The notes under the pieces: model-generated
What the model saw: only the letters and a program-made list of their open reading frames with translations
The model's database searches: none
Told to the model about the DNA's origin: nothing
Program-made: the position numbers and the translations under genes
In this document: positions 18,852-27,664 of the stretch, in pieces
How positions within the stretch are numbered: the first letter of the stretch is position 1
How the letters are laid out: each line of letters starts with the position of its first letter
Origin: Mycolicibacterium celeriflavum
GTDB taxonomy: Bacteria; Actinomycetota; Actinomycetes; Mycobacteriales; Mycobacteriaceae
Direction of reading: 5' to 3'
Length of the DNA stretch: 64,000 nt
Assembly (NCBI RefSeq): GCF_010731795.1
Contig: NZ_AP022591.1
Coordinates: forward strand, 2,976,001-3,040,000

Positions 18852-19994
18852 ATGAGCAGAACGTCCTCGAGCGCCGGAACGCCGGGCGTCACGCGCGAGT
18901 TCATCGGTCTCGACTCGCCCACTGCCCGACGCGCCGGCGCCGGCGGACACCCGTGCCAAGGTCTCTATCACCGCGGAGTGGGCCGCAAACCGAAGGTCGC
19001 GATGATCGCCACGCACTACCAGATCGACTTCTCCGAACACTATCTCGCCGACTACATGGCCACCCGCGGCATCGGATTTCTGGGCTGGAACACGCGGTAT
19101 CGCGGGTTCGAGAGCAGCTTCCTGCTCGACCACGCGCTCGTCGACATCGGTGTCGGCGTGCGCTGGCTGCGCGAGGTTCAGGGCGTGGAAACCGTTGTTC
19201 TGCTTGGCAACTCCGGCGGCGGGTCGTTGATGGCGGCATACCAGGCACAGGCCGTGGATCCGCATGTGACACCGCTAGCCGGGATGCGCCCGGCGGCCGG
19301 GCTCACCGACCTGCCGCCCGCCGACGGCTACGTCGCGACCGCCGCACACCCGGGCCGCCCCGACGTGCTCACCGCGTGGATGGATGCCGCCGTCGTCGAC
19401 GAAACCGACCCGGTCACAAGCGATCCCGAGCTCGATCTGTTCGACAAGAGCAACGGCCCGCCGTATTCCGCCGATTTCGTCGCTCGGTATCGAGCCGCGC
19501 AGGTCGCGCGCAACGATGCGATCACCGACTGGGCCGAAGCGGAGCTCGAGCGCGTGCAGGCTGCGGGTTTCTCCGACCGCCCGTTCACGGTGCTGCGCAC
19601 GTGGGCCGACCCGCGCATGGTGGACCCCACCCTGGAACCGACGAAGCGACCCCCGAACATGTGCTACGCCGGAGTGCCGGTGCAGGCCAACCGATCCGCG
19701 CGCGGCATCGCAGCGGCGTGCACGCTGCGCAACTGGATCGGCATGTGGAGCCTGCGCTGTGCACAGACGCGCGCCGAACCACACCTCAACCGGATCACCA
19801 GCCCCGCGCTGGTCGTCAACGCCGAGCAGGACACCGGCGTGTACCCGTCGGACGCGCAGCACATCTTCGACGCACTGGCCAGCGCCGACAAGGCGCAATG
19901 CTCGATCGACACCGACCACTACTTCACCACCCCCGGGGCGCGCAGTGAGCAAGCCGATACCATCGCCAAGTGGATCGCCAAGCGGTGGCGTTGA
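18852..19994 (+). CDS. alpha/beta hydrolase (Rv0272c-like)
   Basis: This is a 380-residue alpha/beta hydrolase. The nucleophile elbow is GNSGGG (VVLLGNSGGGSLM), preceded by a strand carrying the HYQIDFSEHYL segment; the late acid is in NAEQDTGVYP and the His is in DTDHYF. The Gly-Asn-Ser-Gly-Gly elbow is seen in Rv0272c-type mycobacterial hydrolases. The ATG at 18852 follows GAGG. It overlaps the start of the dehydrogenase gene by 10 bases, so both and fadE6 are likely cotranscribed. The substrate is unknown; esters or thioesters linked to acyl-CoA breakdown are plausible from context. Confidence 0.82.
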   Translation: MSRTSSSAGTPGVTREFIGLDSPTARRAGAGGHPCQGLYHRGVGRKPKVAMIATHYQIDFSEHYLADYMATRGIGFLGWNTRYRGFESSFLLDHALVDIGVGVRWLREVQGVETVVLLGNSGGGSLMAAYQAQAVDPHVTPLAGMRPAAGLTDLPPADGYVATAAHPGRPDVLTAWMDAAVVDETDPVTSDPELDLFDKSNGPPYSADFVARYRAAQVARNDAITDWAEAELERVQAAGFSDRPFTVLRTWADPRMVDPTLEPTKRPPNMCYAGVPVQANRSARGIAAACTLRNWIGMWSLRCAQTRAEPHLNRITSPALVVNAEQDTGVYPSDAQHIFDALASADKAQCSIDTDHYFTTPGARSEQADTIAKWIAKRWR

Positions 19995-20983
19995 GAGTCC
20001 TCGCCCATTTCGACCCCGGTCCGAAGGTGCTCGCTTTTGTTGCGCCGGAGGCTGATTGGCTCGATATCCGCTATTGCGCAGAGGACGACGACGTCACCTT
20101 CTACCGGGAGCTGCCCGAGGCCGAGGTGATCTGGCACGTCCTGCGGCCGATCTCCGGCGAAGACCTCGCCATGGCCGGTCGCTGCCTGCTGGTGCACAAG
20201 ATGGGCGCCGGGGTCAACACCGTCGACGTGGACTTCGCGGCCGGCCACGGGATCGCGGTAGCGAACATGCCCGGCGCGAACGCCCCGTCGGTCGCCGAGG
20301 GGACCGTGCTGCTGATGCTGGCCACCCTGCGCCGGCTGACCGAACTGGACAGCGCCACCCGCGCGGGCCGGGGTTGGCCGTCCGACCCGAGCCTGGGCGA
20401 GACCGTGCGTGACATCGGCGGCTGCACCGTCGGATTGATCGGCTACGGCAACATCGCCAAACGGGTGGAGCGGATCGTGCTGGCGATGGGCACCCCGCCC
20501 GAACAGATCCTGCACACCGGTACCCGTGACGACGGTCATCCCGGCTGGCGCAAGCTGCCCGACCTGCTGGCGGCCAGTGACATCGTCTCCCTGCATCTTC
20601 CGCTGACCGAGCACACCGCGGGCATGCTCGACCGTGCGGCGCTGACGCTGATGAAGTCCGACGCCGTGCTGGTCAACACCAGCCGCGGCGCCGTCGTCGA
20701 CGAGGCGGCGCTGATGGAGGCGTTGCGCGCGGGCCACCTGGCCGGCGCGGGCCTCGACGTCTTCGAAACCGAGCCGGTCGCGGCCGACAACCCGCTGGTG
20801 AAACTCGACAACGTCGTGCTGACTCCGCACGTCAGCTGGTACACCGCCGACACGATGCGGCGGTACCTGGAGTTCGCGCTGGACAACTGCCGCCGGCTGC
20901 GGGACGGCCGTGAGCTCGCCAATGTCGTGAACGGTATCGTGTTTCCCAACCGACCGGTTAATAGGGAAACCCCGTCACAGTGA
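19985..20983 (+). CDS. D-isomer-specific 2-hydroxyacid dehydrogenase
   Basis: This is a 332-residue NAD(P)-dependent dehydrogenase. The Rossmann motif is GLIGYGNIAKRVE. The catalytic Arg is in NTSRGAVVDEAAL, the Glu in FETEPV and the His in LTPHVSWY. The family reduces 2-keto acids or oxidises D-2-hydroxyacids (phosphoglycerate, lactate, glyoxylate and others). I chose the GTG at 19985, giving a start ALRVLAHFDP and a 10-base overlap with the hydrolase gene; a GTG five codons earlier is also possible. I do not recall such a gene at the matching place in M. tuberculosis, so it looks like a lineage-specific addition. Confidence 0.88.
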   Translation: MALRVLAHFDPGPKVLAFVAPEADWLDIRYCAEDDDVTFYRELPEAEVIWHVLRPISGEDLAMAGRCLLVHKMGAGVNTVDVDFAAGHGIAVANMPGANAPSVAEGTVLLMLATLRRLTELDSATRAGRGWPSDPSLGETVRDIGGCTVGLIGYGNIAKRVERIVLAMGTPPEQILHTGTRDDGHPGWRKLPDLLAASDIVSLHLPLTEHTAGMLDRAALTLMKSDAVLVNTSRGAVVDEAALMEALRAGHLAGAGLDVFETEPVAADNPLVKLDNVVLTPHVSWYTADTMRRYLEFALDNCRRLRDGRELANVVNGIVFPNRPVNRETPSQ

Positions 20984-20992
20984 GGTGTAGGT

Positions 20993-23236
20993 ATGCCCAT
21001 CGCCATCAACCCTGAGCACAACGACCTGGCCGACTCGGTCCGGTCCTTCGTCGCGCGGGTGGCGCCGTCGGAAGTGCTGCATGAAGCGCTGGAGACGCCG
21101 ATCCCGAATCCGCCGCCCTACTGGAAGAGTGCCGCCGAGCAGGGCCTGCAGGGCGTTCACCTGTCGGAAGACGTTGGCGGACAAGGCTTCGGCATCCTCG
21201 AGTTGGCGATCGTCATCGCGGAGTTCGGCTACGGCGCGATGCCGGGGCCGTTCGTGCCGTCGGCTATCGCCAGCGCGCTGATCGCCGCGCACGACCCCGA
21301 GGCTGTGCTCCTGAACGACCTGGCCTCCGGTGCGACGATCGCGGCCTACGCCATCGAGTCCGGCCTGACCGCCACGCGGCACGGTGACGACGATGCCGCC
21401 GGGCTGGTCATCCGCGGCGAGGTGCGCGCCGTACCCGCCGCCGAGCAGGCCTCCGTGCTGGTGCTGCCCGTCGCTGGGCTGGAAGAGGGCACCAGCGGAT
21501 ACAAATGGGTGGTCCTCAACGCCGCGGAACTCGAGATCGAACCGGTCAAGAGCCTGGACCCGCTGCGCCCGATCGCCCACGTCCGCGCGAACGCCGTCGA
21601 GGTCGGCGACGACCGGGTGCTGAGCAACCTGAGCCGCCCGCTCGCCCGCGCGCTGATCGCGACATTGCTGTCCGCAGAATGCATCGGAGTGGCCCGGTGG
21701 GCGACCGACACCGCGGCCGAGTACGCCAAGATCCGCGAGCAGTTCGGCAGGCCCATCGGCCAGTTCCAAGCCATCAAGCACAAGTGCGCCGGCATGATCG
21801 CCGACACCGAGCGGGCCACCGCCGCCGTCTGGGACGCGGCCCGGGCCATCGACGAGTTCACCGCGCACGCGAAAAGCGGTAAAGACAGCGAAACCAGCTC
21901 AACCGAAAGCGCTTTCGAGTTCGCAGCGGCGGTCGCGGCCACCCTGGCGCCCGAGGCCGCCCAGCACTGCGCCCAGGACTGCATCCAGGTGCACGGCGGT
22001 ATCGGCTTCACCTGGGAGCACGACGCCAACGTCTACTACCGCCGTGCGCTGGTGCTGGCGGCCGGTTTCGGACGGCACGCCGACTACCCGCAGCACGTCG
22101 TCGACGTCGCGACCAGCACCGGAATGCGCAAGCTCAACATCGACCTCGACCCGGAGACCGAGAAGCTTCGCGACGAGATCCGCTCGGAAGTCACTGCGCT
22201 GAAGGACCTTCCACGCGAGGAGCGCACCGTCGCGATCGCCGAGGGGGGCTGGGTGCAGCCGCATCTGCCCAAGCCGTGGGGCCGTGCGGCGGGTCCCGTC
22301 GAGCAGATCATCATCGCCCAGGAGTTCGAGGCCGGCCGGGTCAAACGCCCGCAGATGGGCATCGCGGCCTGGATCATCCCTTCGATCGTCGCGTTCGGCA
22401 CCGACCAACAGCAACAGCGCTTCCTGCCGCCGACGTTCCGCGGCGAAATGATCTGGTGCCAGCTGTTTTCCGAGCCGGGCGCGGGTTCGGACCTGGCCAG
22501 CCTGACCACCAAGGCGACCAAGGTCGACGGCGGCTGGCGCATCACCGGACAGAAGATCTGGACCACCGGCGCGCAGTACTCGCAATGGGGCGCGCTGCTG
22601 GCGCGCACCGACCCGAACGCCCCGAAACACAATGGCATCACGTACTTCCTGCTCGACATGGCCAGTGACGGCATCGAGGTCAAGCCGTTGCGCGAGCTCA
22701 CCGGCAACGCGATGTTCAACACCGTGTTCATCGACGACGTGTTCGTCCCCGACGAGCTGGTGCTGGGCGAGGTGAACCGGGGCTGGGAGGTCAGCCGTAA
22801 CACGCTCACCAACGAACGGGTGTCCATCGGCAGCAGCGAGCCGCCGTTCCTGGCCACCCTCAACGGCTTCGTCGAGTTCCTCCAGGACGGCCAGTTCGAC
22901 CAGATCGAGCAGAACCACGCGGGCAGGCTCATCGCCGAGGGCCATGCCGCCAAGATCCTCAACATGCGGTCGACGCTGCTGACGCTCGCCGGTGGCGATC
23001 CGATGCCGGCCGCGGCGATCTCCAAGCTGCTGTCGATGAAGACCGGTCAGGGCTATGCGGAATTCGCGGTGTCGACGTTCGGCACCGACGGCGCTGTCGC
23101 CGACCCGAAAGAGTTGCCGGGCGTGTGGTCGGAGTACCTGCTCGGCAGCCGGGCCACCACGATCTACGGCGGCACCACCGAAGTGCAGCTCAACATCATC
23201 GCCGAACGCCTGCTGGGGCTGCCGCGCGACCCGTAG
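20993..23236 (+). CDS. fadE6: Double-length acyl-CoA dehydrogenase FadE6
   Basis: This is a 747-residue protein made of two acyl-CoA dehydrogenase units in tandem: residues about 1-370, ending in the VHGGIGFTWEHDANVYYRR stretch, and about 385-747 with the FAD-contacting FSEPGAGSDLASL and the IYGGTTEVQLNIIAERLLG terminus. Doubled FadE proteins of this size are typical of actinobacteria and match Rv0271c. In the second unit the usual YEGT catalytic Glu position reads YGGT, so the base must lie elsewhere or the unit acts on unusual acyl-CoAs. It follows the dehydrogenase gene by 9 bases, forming an operon. Confidence 0.9.
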   Translation: MPIAINPEHNDLADSVRSFVARVAPSEVLHEALETPIPNPPPYWKSAAEQGLQGVHLSEDVGGQGFGILELAIVIAEFGYGAMPGPFVPSAIASALIAAHDPEAVLLNDLASGATIAAYAIESGLTATRHGDDDAAGLVIRGEVRAVPAAEQASVLVLPVAGLEEGTSGYKWVVLNAAELEIEPVKSLDPLRPIAHVRANAVEVGDDRVLSNLSRPLARALIATLLSAECIGVARWATDTAAEYAKIREQFGRPIGQFQAIKHKCAGMIADTERATAAVWDAARAIDEFTAHAKSGKDSETSSTESAFEFAAAVAATLAPEAAQHCAQDCIQVHGGIGFTWEHDANVYYRRALVLAAGFGRHADYPQHVVDVATSTGMRKLNIDLDPETEKLRDEIRSEVTALKDLPREERTVAIAEGGWVQPHLPKPWGRAAGPVEQIIIAQEFEAGRVKRPQMGIAAWIIPSIVAFGTDQQQQRFLPPTFRGEMIWCQLFSEPGAGSDLASLTTKATKVDGGWRITGQKIWTTGAQYSQWGALLARTDPNAPKHNGITYFLLDMASDGIEVKPLRELTGNAMFNTVFIDDVFVPDELVLGEVNRGWEVSRNTLTNERVSIGSSEPPFLATLNGFVEFLQDGQFDQIEQNHAGRLIAEGHAAKILNMRSTLLTLAGGDPMPAAAISKLLSMKTGQGYAEFAVSTFGTDGAVADPKELPGVWSEYLLGSRATTIYGGTTEVQLNIIAERLLGLPRDP

Positions 23237-23288
23237 CGGCGGCGCCGGCCGCACGTTTAACAACCCGGCCGAAGGCAACCCGGCTGTC

Positions 23289-23600
23289 ATGACCAACGAC
23301 GTCGAGAAGCGCTGGGACCGCCCGGGCGCATTCCGCGCCGCCGCCATCTACGTGGCCGTGGTGGTCGCGGTGGCGGCCCTCGCGTTCGTGATCTACGCAG
23401 TCGTGTCGAAGACCTCGGTGGTCGGCGCGTCGACCGTGCCGGCGATCCTGTTGCTCGGCGGGTTGGGCGCGTTCGTCAAGACCTACCGCGAGTGGAAGGC
23501 ACAGGGCCAATGGGTGCAGTGGCAGGGTGCCGGCTGGTTCCTGCTGCTGCTGATGCTGGTGTGCCTGTCGATTCCCGGCGCGGCCGCGATGGCCGACTAA
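23289..23600 (+). CDS. Small integral membrane protein, unknown function
   Basis: This is a 103-residue protein with three hydrophobic helices: AAIYVAVVVAVAALAFVIYAV, VPAILLLGGLGAFV and WFLLLLMLVCLSIPGAA. A charged N-terminus (EKRWDRPGAF) precedes them. The ATG at 23289 is the first Met that gives this topology. It lies 52 bases after fadE6 and converges on fadD2 with only six bases between the stops. I do not recognise a functional family. It could be carried on the fadE6 transcript. Confidence 0.7.
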   Translation: MTNDVEKRWDRPGAFRAAAIYVAVVVAVAALAFVIYAVVSKTSVVGASTVPAILLLGGLGAFVKTYREWKAQGQWVQWQGAGWFLLLLMLVCLSIPGAAAMAD

Positions 23601-23606
23601 CGGCGC

Positions 23607-25286
23607 CTACTCCACTTCCATTTCCCGGAGCTCGCGCTTGAGGATCTTGCCGGTCGGGTTGCGCGGCAGCTCGTCGATGAAGACCACTTCGCGCGGCACC
23701 TTGTACCGGGCCAGGTGTTCGCGGACGTAATGCTTGATGTCGTCCTCGCCGATCGAGGCGCCGTCGGCCTTGACCACAAAGGCCCGCAGCCGATGGCCCC
23801 ACTCCTTGTCCTCCACGCCGAGCGCTGTGGCCTCGACGACCTCCGGGTGACCGCTGATCAGGTCCTCGACCTCGGCCGGGAACACGTTCTCGCCGCCGGA
23901 CACGATCATCTCGTCGTCGCGGCCGCTGACGTAGAGCAGGCCGTCCTCGTCGAGATAGCCGACGTCGCCGGACGACATCAGCCCGTCGACGACCTCCTTG
24001 TGGCCGCCGCCGGTGTAGCCCTCGAACGGGAAGAACGTGCCGACGAAGATGCGTCCCACCTCGCCCCGCGGCAGTTCCTTGCCGTTGTCGTCGAGGATCT
24101 TGACCTTCACACCCTTCACCACCGGGCCGACCGTGGCGGGGTTCTTCTCCAGATCCTGGGGCCGCGCGATGGCGGCGAACGCGATCTCGGTGGACCCGTA
24201 CAAGTTGTAGACGACGGGTCCGAGCATCTTGAGTGCCCGCTGCGCCATCTCGGCACCCAACTGCGATCCCGACACGAACACGATCCGCAGCGACGACAGA
24301 TCCGGCTTCCGCTCCAGACCGTCGAGCGCATCGAGCATCCGCGACAGCATCACCGGCACCACCACCACGGCGGTCACCTTGTGCTTCTCGATGTCCTCGA
24401 GCACGGTCGCCGGCTTGAAACGTCGGCGCAGCACCAACGTCGTACCCAACATCATCGCGATCGTCAGGTGTAGGAAGCCCAGCGCATGGAACATCGGCGC
24501 GGGCAGGGACGTGACCTCGCCGCCCTTGAACGGCACGTGCGAGAGCACACCACCGATCGGGGCCAGGGTCGGCGGCGTACTTCTGTTGGCGCCCTTGGGA
24601 GTTCCCGTCGTACCGCTGGTCAGGATGATCACCGACGAGTGCTTGGTCGCCTTCGGCGCCGGCTTACCCGTGTGACGGTTGACGAAGTCCTCAAGCGTCT
24701 CATCGGTGCTCTTCGAGGGCTCGTCTTTGTCGGGGTTCACCCCGAGCGCGCGCAGCTTGCCCAGCGGCGGGTCGGCCTTGGACACCGCCTCGCAGTACTC
24801 GTCGTCGTAGATGATCAGCTCGGCGCCTTCGCGGTCGGACACCTCCTTGACCTGCGGACCCGAGAACTCGCTGTTGAGCAGGATGACGCGTGCGCCGGTG
24901 CGCGCCGCGCCGTAGAACGCGACGAGGAACCACCGGTGGTTGCGGGCCAGGATCGCAACCCCGTCACCGCCCTTGACGCCCTTCTCCAGCAGGCCGTGGG
25001 CCAGTGAGTGCGCGGCGTCGTCGAGCTCTTTGAAGGTCATCTCGCCGAAGTCGTCGATGACCGCGGTGCGGTTGGGGGTGCGACGGGCGTTGAGCGCCGG
25101 CATCATCCCGAACTCGCCCCAGCGCCGAATGTCGGCGAGCATCGCGGCGATGTTATGCGGTGGTTCGATCTTGAACGCGCCTGCGCCGAACATCTTGCTG
25201 GCGTAGTGCAGCTCGGCCGACCCGCGTTCGACGAGCTGTTGAGCCTTGGCGACTGCTTGCAACGGGAGATCGGTGAGTCTGGCCAT
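23607..25286 (-). CDS. fadD2: Acyl-CoA synthetase FadD2
   Basis: This is a 559-residue ANL-superfamily ligase that activates fatty acids to acyl-CoA through an acyl-adenylate. The P-loop is ILTSGTTGTPKGA, the A5-type motif is NLYGSTEIAF, the A8 hinge is SGRDDEMIVSGGENVFP and the catalytic Lys is in NPTGKILKRE near the C-terminus. Length and position next to FadE6 match Rv0270. The ATG at 25286 opens MARLTDLPLQAV. Convergent placement with the fadE6 cluster suggests a shared fatty-acid catabolic role. Confidence 0.93.
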   Translation of the reverse strand: MARLTDLPLQAVAKAQQLVERGSAELHYASKMFGAGAFKIEPPHNIAAMLADIRRWGEFGMMPALNARRTPNRTAVIDDFGEMTFKELDDAAHSLAHGLLEKGVKGGDGVAILARNHRWFLVAFYGAARTGARVILLNSEFSGPQVKEVSDREGAELIIYDDEYCEAVSKADPPLGKLRALGVNPDKDEPSKSTDETLEDFVNRHTGKPAPKATKHSSVIILTSGTTGTPKGANRSTPPTLAPIGGVLSHVPFKGGEVTSLPAPMFHALGFLHLTIAMMLGTTLVLRRRFKPATVLEDIEKHKVTAVVVVPVMLSRMLDALDGLERKPDLSSLRIVFVSGSQLGAEMAQRALKMLGPVVYNLYGSTEIAFAAIARPQDLEKNPATVGPVVKGVKVKILDDNGKELPRGEVGRIFVGTFFPFEGYTGGGHKEVVDGLMSSGDVGYLDEDGLLYVSGRDDEMIVSGGENVFPAEVEDLISGHPEVVEATALGVEDKEWGHRLRAFVVKADGASIGEDDIKHYVREHLARYKVPREVVFIDELPRNPTGKILKRELREMEVE

Positions 25287-25341
25287 GGACCCACAATATG
25301 TGACCGGCGTCGCACTTCGGCCGGGAAACTAGCATGACGAT

Positions 25342-26610
25342 ATGGCCTCTCGGCGACAGCTTGCCCAGTCCCAGGAGGTCGACGGTCTAGCGGTGCCCAT
25401 CACCAACCCCGACAAGGTCGTGTTCCCCGAGATCGGGGTGACCAAGTCCGACCTGATGCACTACTACATCAGCGTCGCCGACGGCGCCCTGCGCGGCGTG
25501 CAGGACCGACCGATGATCCTCAAGCGGTTCGTCAAGGGCATCACCGAGGAGGCGGTGTTCCAGAAACGGGCACCACAGAAGCGGCCGGATTTCGTCGACG
25601 TCGCCGAGTTGAAGTACGCGTCCGGGACCTCGGCGGCCGAAGCGGTGATCCGCGATCCGGCAGGCCTGGTCTGGGCGGTGAACCTCGGCTGCGTCGACCT
25701 CAACCCCCATCCGGTGCGGTCGGACGATGTGGCCCATCCCGACGAGCTGCGCGTCGACCTCGATCCGATGCCGGGGGTGGCGTGGCCACAGATCATCGAC
25801 GTGGCGATGGTCGCCCGGGAGGTTCTCGAGGACCACGGATTGACGGCGTGGCCGAAGACCTCGGGGTCACGGGGATTTCACATCTACGCCCGGATTCAGC
25901 GGAGGTGGCCGTTCAAGTTCGTCCGGCTCGCCGCGCAGGCGATCGCCCGTGAAGTGGAACGCCGCGCGCCCGACATCGCGACCGCCCGCTGGTGGAAGGA
26001 GGAACGCGAGGGCGTGTTCGTCGATTTCAACCAGAACGCCTTCGACCGGACCGTCGCCTCGGCCTACTCGGTGCGCGCGACCCCGGACGCCCGGGTGTCC
26101 ACGCCACTGAGCTGGAGTGAGGTGCCCGGCTGCCGACCGGAGGCGTTCACGATCGCGTCGGTGCCGCAGCGATTCGCCGAATACGGCGATCCGTGGGAGG
26201 GCATCGACGATTCGGCGGGGTCGCTGGACGCGCTGCTGGACCTAGCCGACCGGCTCGGCCCGGCGGAGAAGGCGCCGCGCGGGGCCACACGGTCGGGCGG
26301 TGGGAATATCCGCGGCGGCGCGGGCCGCAAATCGTCGAAGCCGCTGATCGAGATCGCCCGCACCAAGACCAAGGACGAGGCGATGGTCGTACTCGAACAA
26401 TGGCGGCGACGTTACCCGTCGGTAGCCGAAAAACTAGAGCCCGCAGATGTTCTCGTCGACGGCATGCGGGGACCCAGTTCCATCTGGTACCGCATCCGGA
26501 TCAACCTGCAGCATGTGCCCGAAAATCAGCGTCCACCACAGGAAGAGCTGCTGGCCGACTACAGCCCCTGGGAGAACTACTCGGGTCCCCAGTGGATGCG
26601 CCGCGGCTGA
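25342..26610 (+). CDS. polD2: LigD-type archaeo-eukaryotic primase/polymerase (PolD2)
   Basis: This is a 422-residue stand-alone polymerase domain of the LigD POL family, like Rv0269c and M. smegmatis PolD2. The catalytic metal motif is DLDP (Asp139 and Asp141), the nucleotide-binding KTSGSRGFHIYA region follows, and the third carboxylate is in VFVDFNQNA. These enzymes add ribo- or deoxynucleotides during end repair and can act as primases. A C-terminal extension of about 120 residues beyond the POL core is Gly/Lys-rich and then reads KDEAMVVLEQWRRRYPSV. It is divergent from fadD2, 55 bases apart. Confidence 0.88.
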   Translation: MASRRQLAQSQEVDGLAVPITNPDKVVFPEIGVTKSDLMHYYISVADGALRGVQDRPMILKRFVKGITEEAVFQKRAPQKRPDFVDVAELKYASGTSAAEAVIRDPAGLVWAVNLGCVDLNPHPVRSDDVAHPDELRVDLDPMPGVAWPQIIDVAMVAREVLEDHGLTAWPKTSGSRGFHIYARIQRRWPFKFVRLAAQAIAREVERRAPDIATARWWKEEREGVFVDFNQNAFDRTVASAYSVRATPDARVSTPLSWSEVPGCRPEAFTIASVPQRFAEYGDPWEGIDDSAGSLDALLDLADRLGPAEKAPRGATRSGGGNIRGGAGRKSSKPLIEIARTKTKDEAMVVLEQWRRRYPSVAEKLEPADVLVDGMRGPSSIWYRIRINLQHVPENQRPPQEELLADYSPWENYSGPQWMRRG

Positions 26611-26733
26611 GGGATTTGCTGGCCGGTGCGAATGCGGCTTCTTACCAAAGTATTAGCCGCCGCTCCCGGTTGCCTTAAGTTGGCCGCTTAGGTTGGGCTC
26701 CAAGGTCAAGTTGAGGTGCTGCAGGAGGCAGGG

Positions 26734-27156
26734 ATGCCCGGAAAAATGTACGGCAATCCGACATTCGACTGCGCCGGCGCCCAGCTTCACGCGGTCTGTC
26801 GTCAGTTGGCGACGGTCGTGGCTGTGGACGGGGTCATCGACGATACGAACATCGAGCGGATCACCGCGTTCGCTCACCGGTTCGTGCTCGCCGAGAAGCC
26901 GTTCGTTCTCGACCTCAGCGGCGTGAGTTCATGTACAGGACAGATTGTTTCCCTGATGTACGAAGTCGATGAGTGCTGCTTCCACGCCGGTGTGGAGTGG
27001 TCGGTCATCGCCAGCGATGGTGTGCATCGCGTGCTGCGCGGTTCCGTAGTGAGCTTCCCGGTGGCCGAGTCGGTGCCGGACGCGCTTCACCACTTCGCCG
27101 ACAGCATCCACCAACGGCGTCGCCTGTTGCCGCTGTTGACCAAGAAGACCGCATAG
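26734..27156 (+). CDS. STAS-domain-like protein, degenerate phospho-site
   Basis: This is a 140-residue protein with the fold pattern of STAS/anti-sigma-factor antagonists: a central strand FVLDLSGVSSCTGQIV followed by helices. The usual Asp-Ser phosphorylation motif at that place reads Ser-Cys-Thr, so classical kinase control is doubtful. The ATG at 26734 is chosen for its AGGAGG site five bases upstream. No kinase or sigma gene is adjacent. It may be a regulator partner or a structural STAS protein; I am only moderately sure of the family. Confidence 0.65.
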   Translation: MPGKMYGNPTFDCAGAQLHAVCRQLATVVAVDGVIDDTNIERITAFAHRFVLAEKPFVLDLSGVSSCTGQIVSLMYEVDECCFHAGVEWSVIASDGVHRVLRGSVVSFPVAESVPDALHHFADSIHQRRRLLPLLTKKTA

Positions 27157-27292
27157 CGGAAGGCGACACACGTGCTACTCGACATTCGTTGGCTCGGTTA
27201 CCTGCTTGGCCGTCGGCATCCGGCGGCCAAGCAGACCGGCCACTGCGCTCACTGAACCGCCGACGCTCCTCGACTGACGCCCGGCCCGACGG

Positions 27293-27664
27293 ATGCGATG
27301 GATCGTCGACGGGATGAACGTGATCGGGTCGCGCCCCGACGGCTGGTGGCGCGACCGGCACCGCGCGATGGTCAACCTCGTCGAGCGACTGGAACGGTGG
27401 CAACCCTCCGGTGACGACGTCACAGTGGTGTTCGAACGTCCGCCGAAGCCACCGATCGTCTCGTCGATCATCACCGTCGCGCATGCGCCGCGGCCGGCGG
27501 CCAACTCTGCCGACGACGAGATTGTGCGGCTGGTGAACGCCGACACCCGGCCGGCCGACGTTCGCGTCGCGACGTCGGATCGCGCGCTCGCCGGGCGCGT
27601 GAGCCCCGCCGGCGCATCCGTCTGTCCGGCGGAGAGGCTGCGCGATCTCATCGACCCACGGTGA
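27293..27664 (+). CDS. NYN/YacP-like ribonuclease domain protein
   Basis: This is a 123-codon single-domain protein. It opens RWIVDGMNVIGSR, the first acidic strand of NYN (PIN-like) nucleases, then has DDEIVRLVN and VRVATSDRALAGRV, which supply the further acidic residues expected around a metal site. Related YacP/Rae1 proteins cleave RNA. The ATG at 27293 directly precedes the first strand. It overlaps the convergent DinB-like gene by 17 bases. The target is unknown. Confidence 0.75.
   Translation: MRWIVDGMNVIGSRPDGWWRDRHRAMVNLVERLERWQPSGDDVTVVFERPPKPPIVSSIITVAHAPRPAANSADDEIVRLVNADTRPADVRVATSDRALAGRVSPAGASVCPAERLRDLIDPR

Noticed and set aside
21899..23347. 482-codon minus-strand frame opposite fadE6
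   Set aside because: Antisense shadow of the acyl-CoA dehydrogenase; composition and lack of motifs argue against a gene.
25342..26610. Full LigD with ligase and nuclease domains
   Set aside because: Only the polymerase domain and a short extension are present; no ligase KxDG motif.
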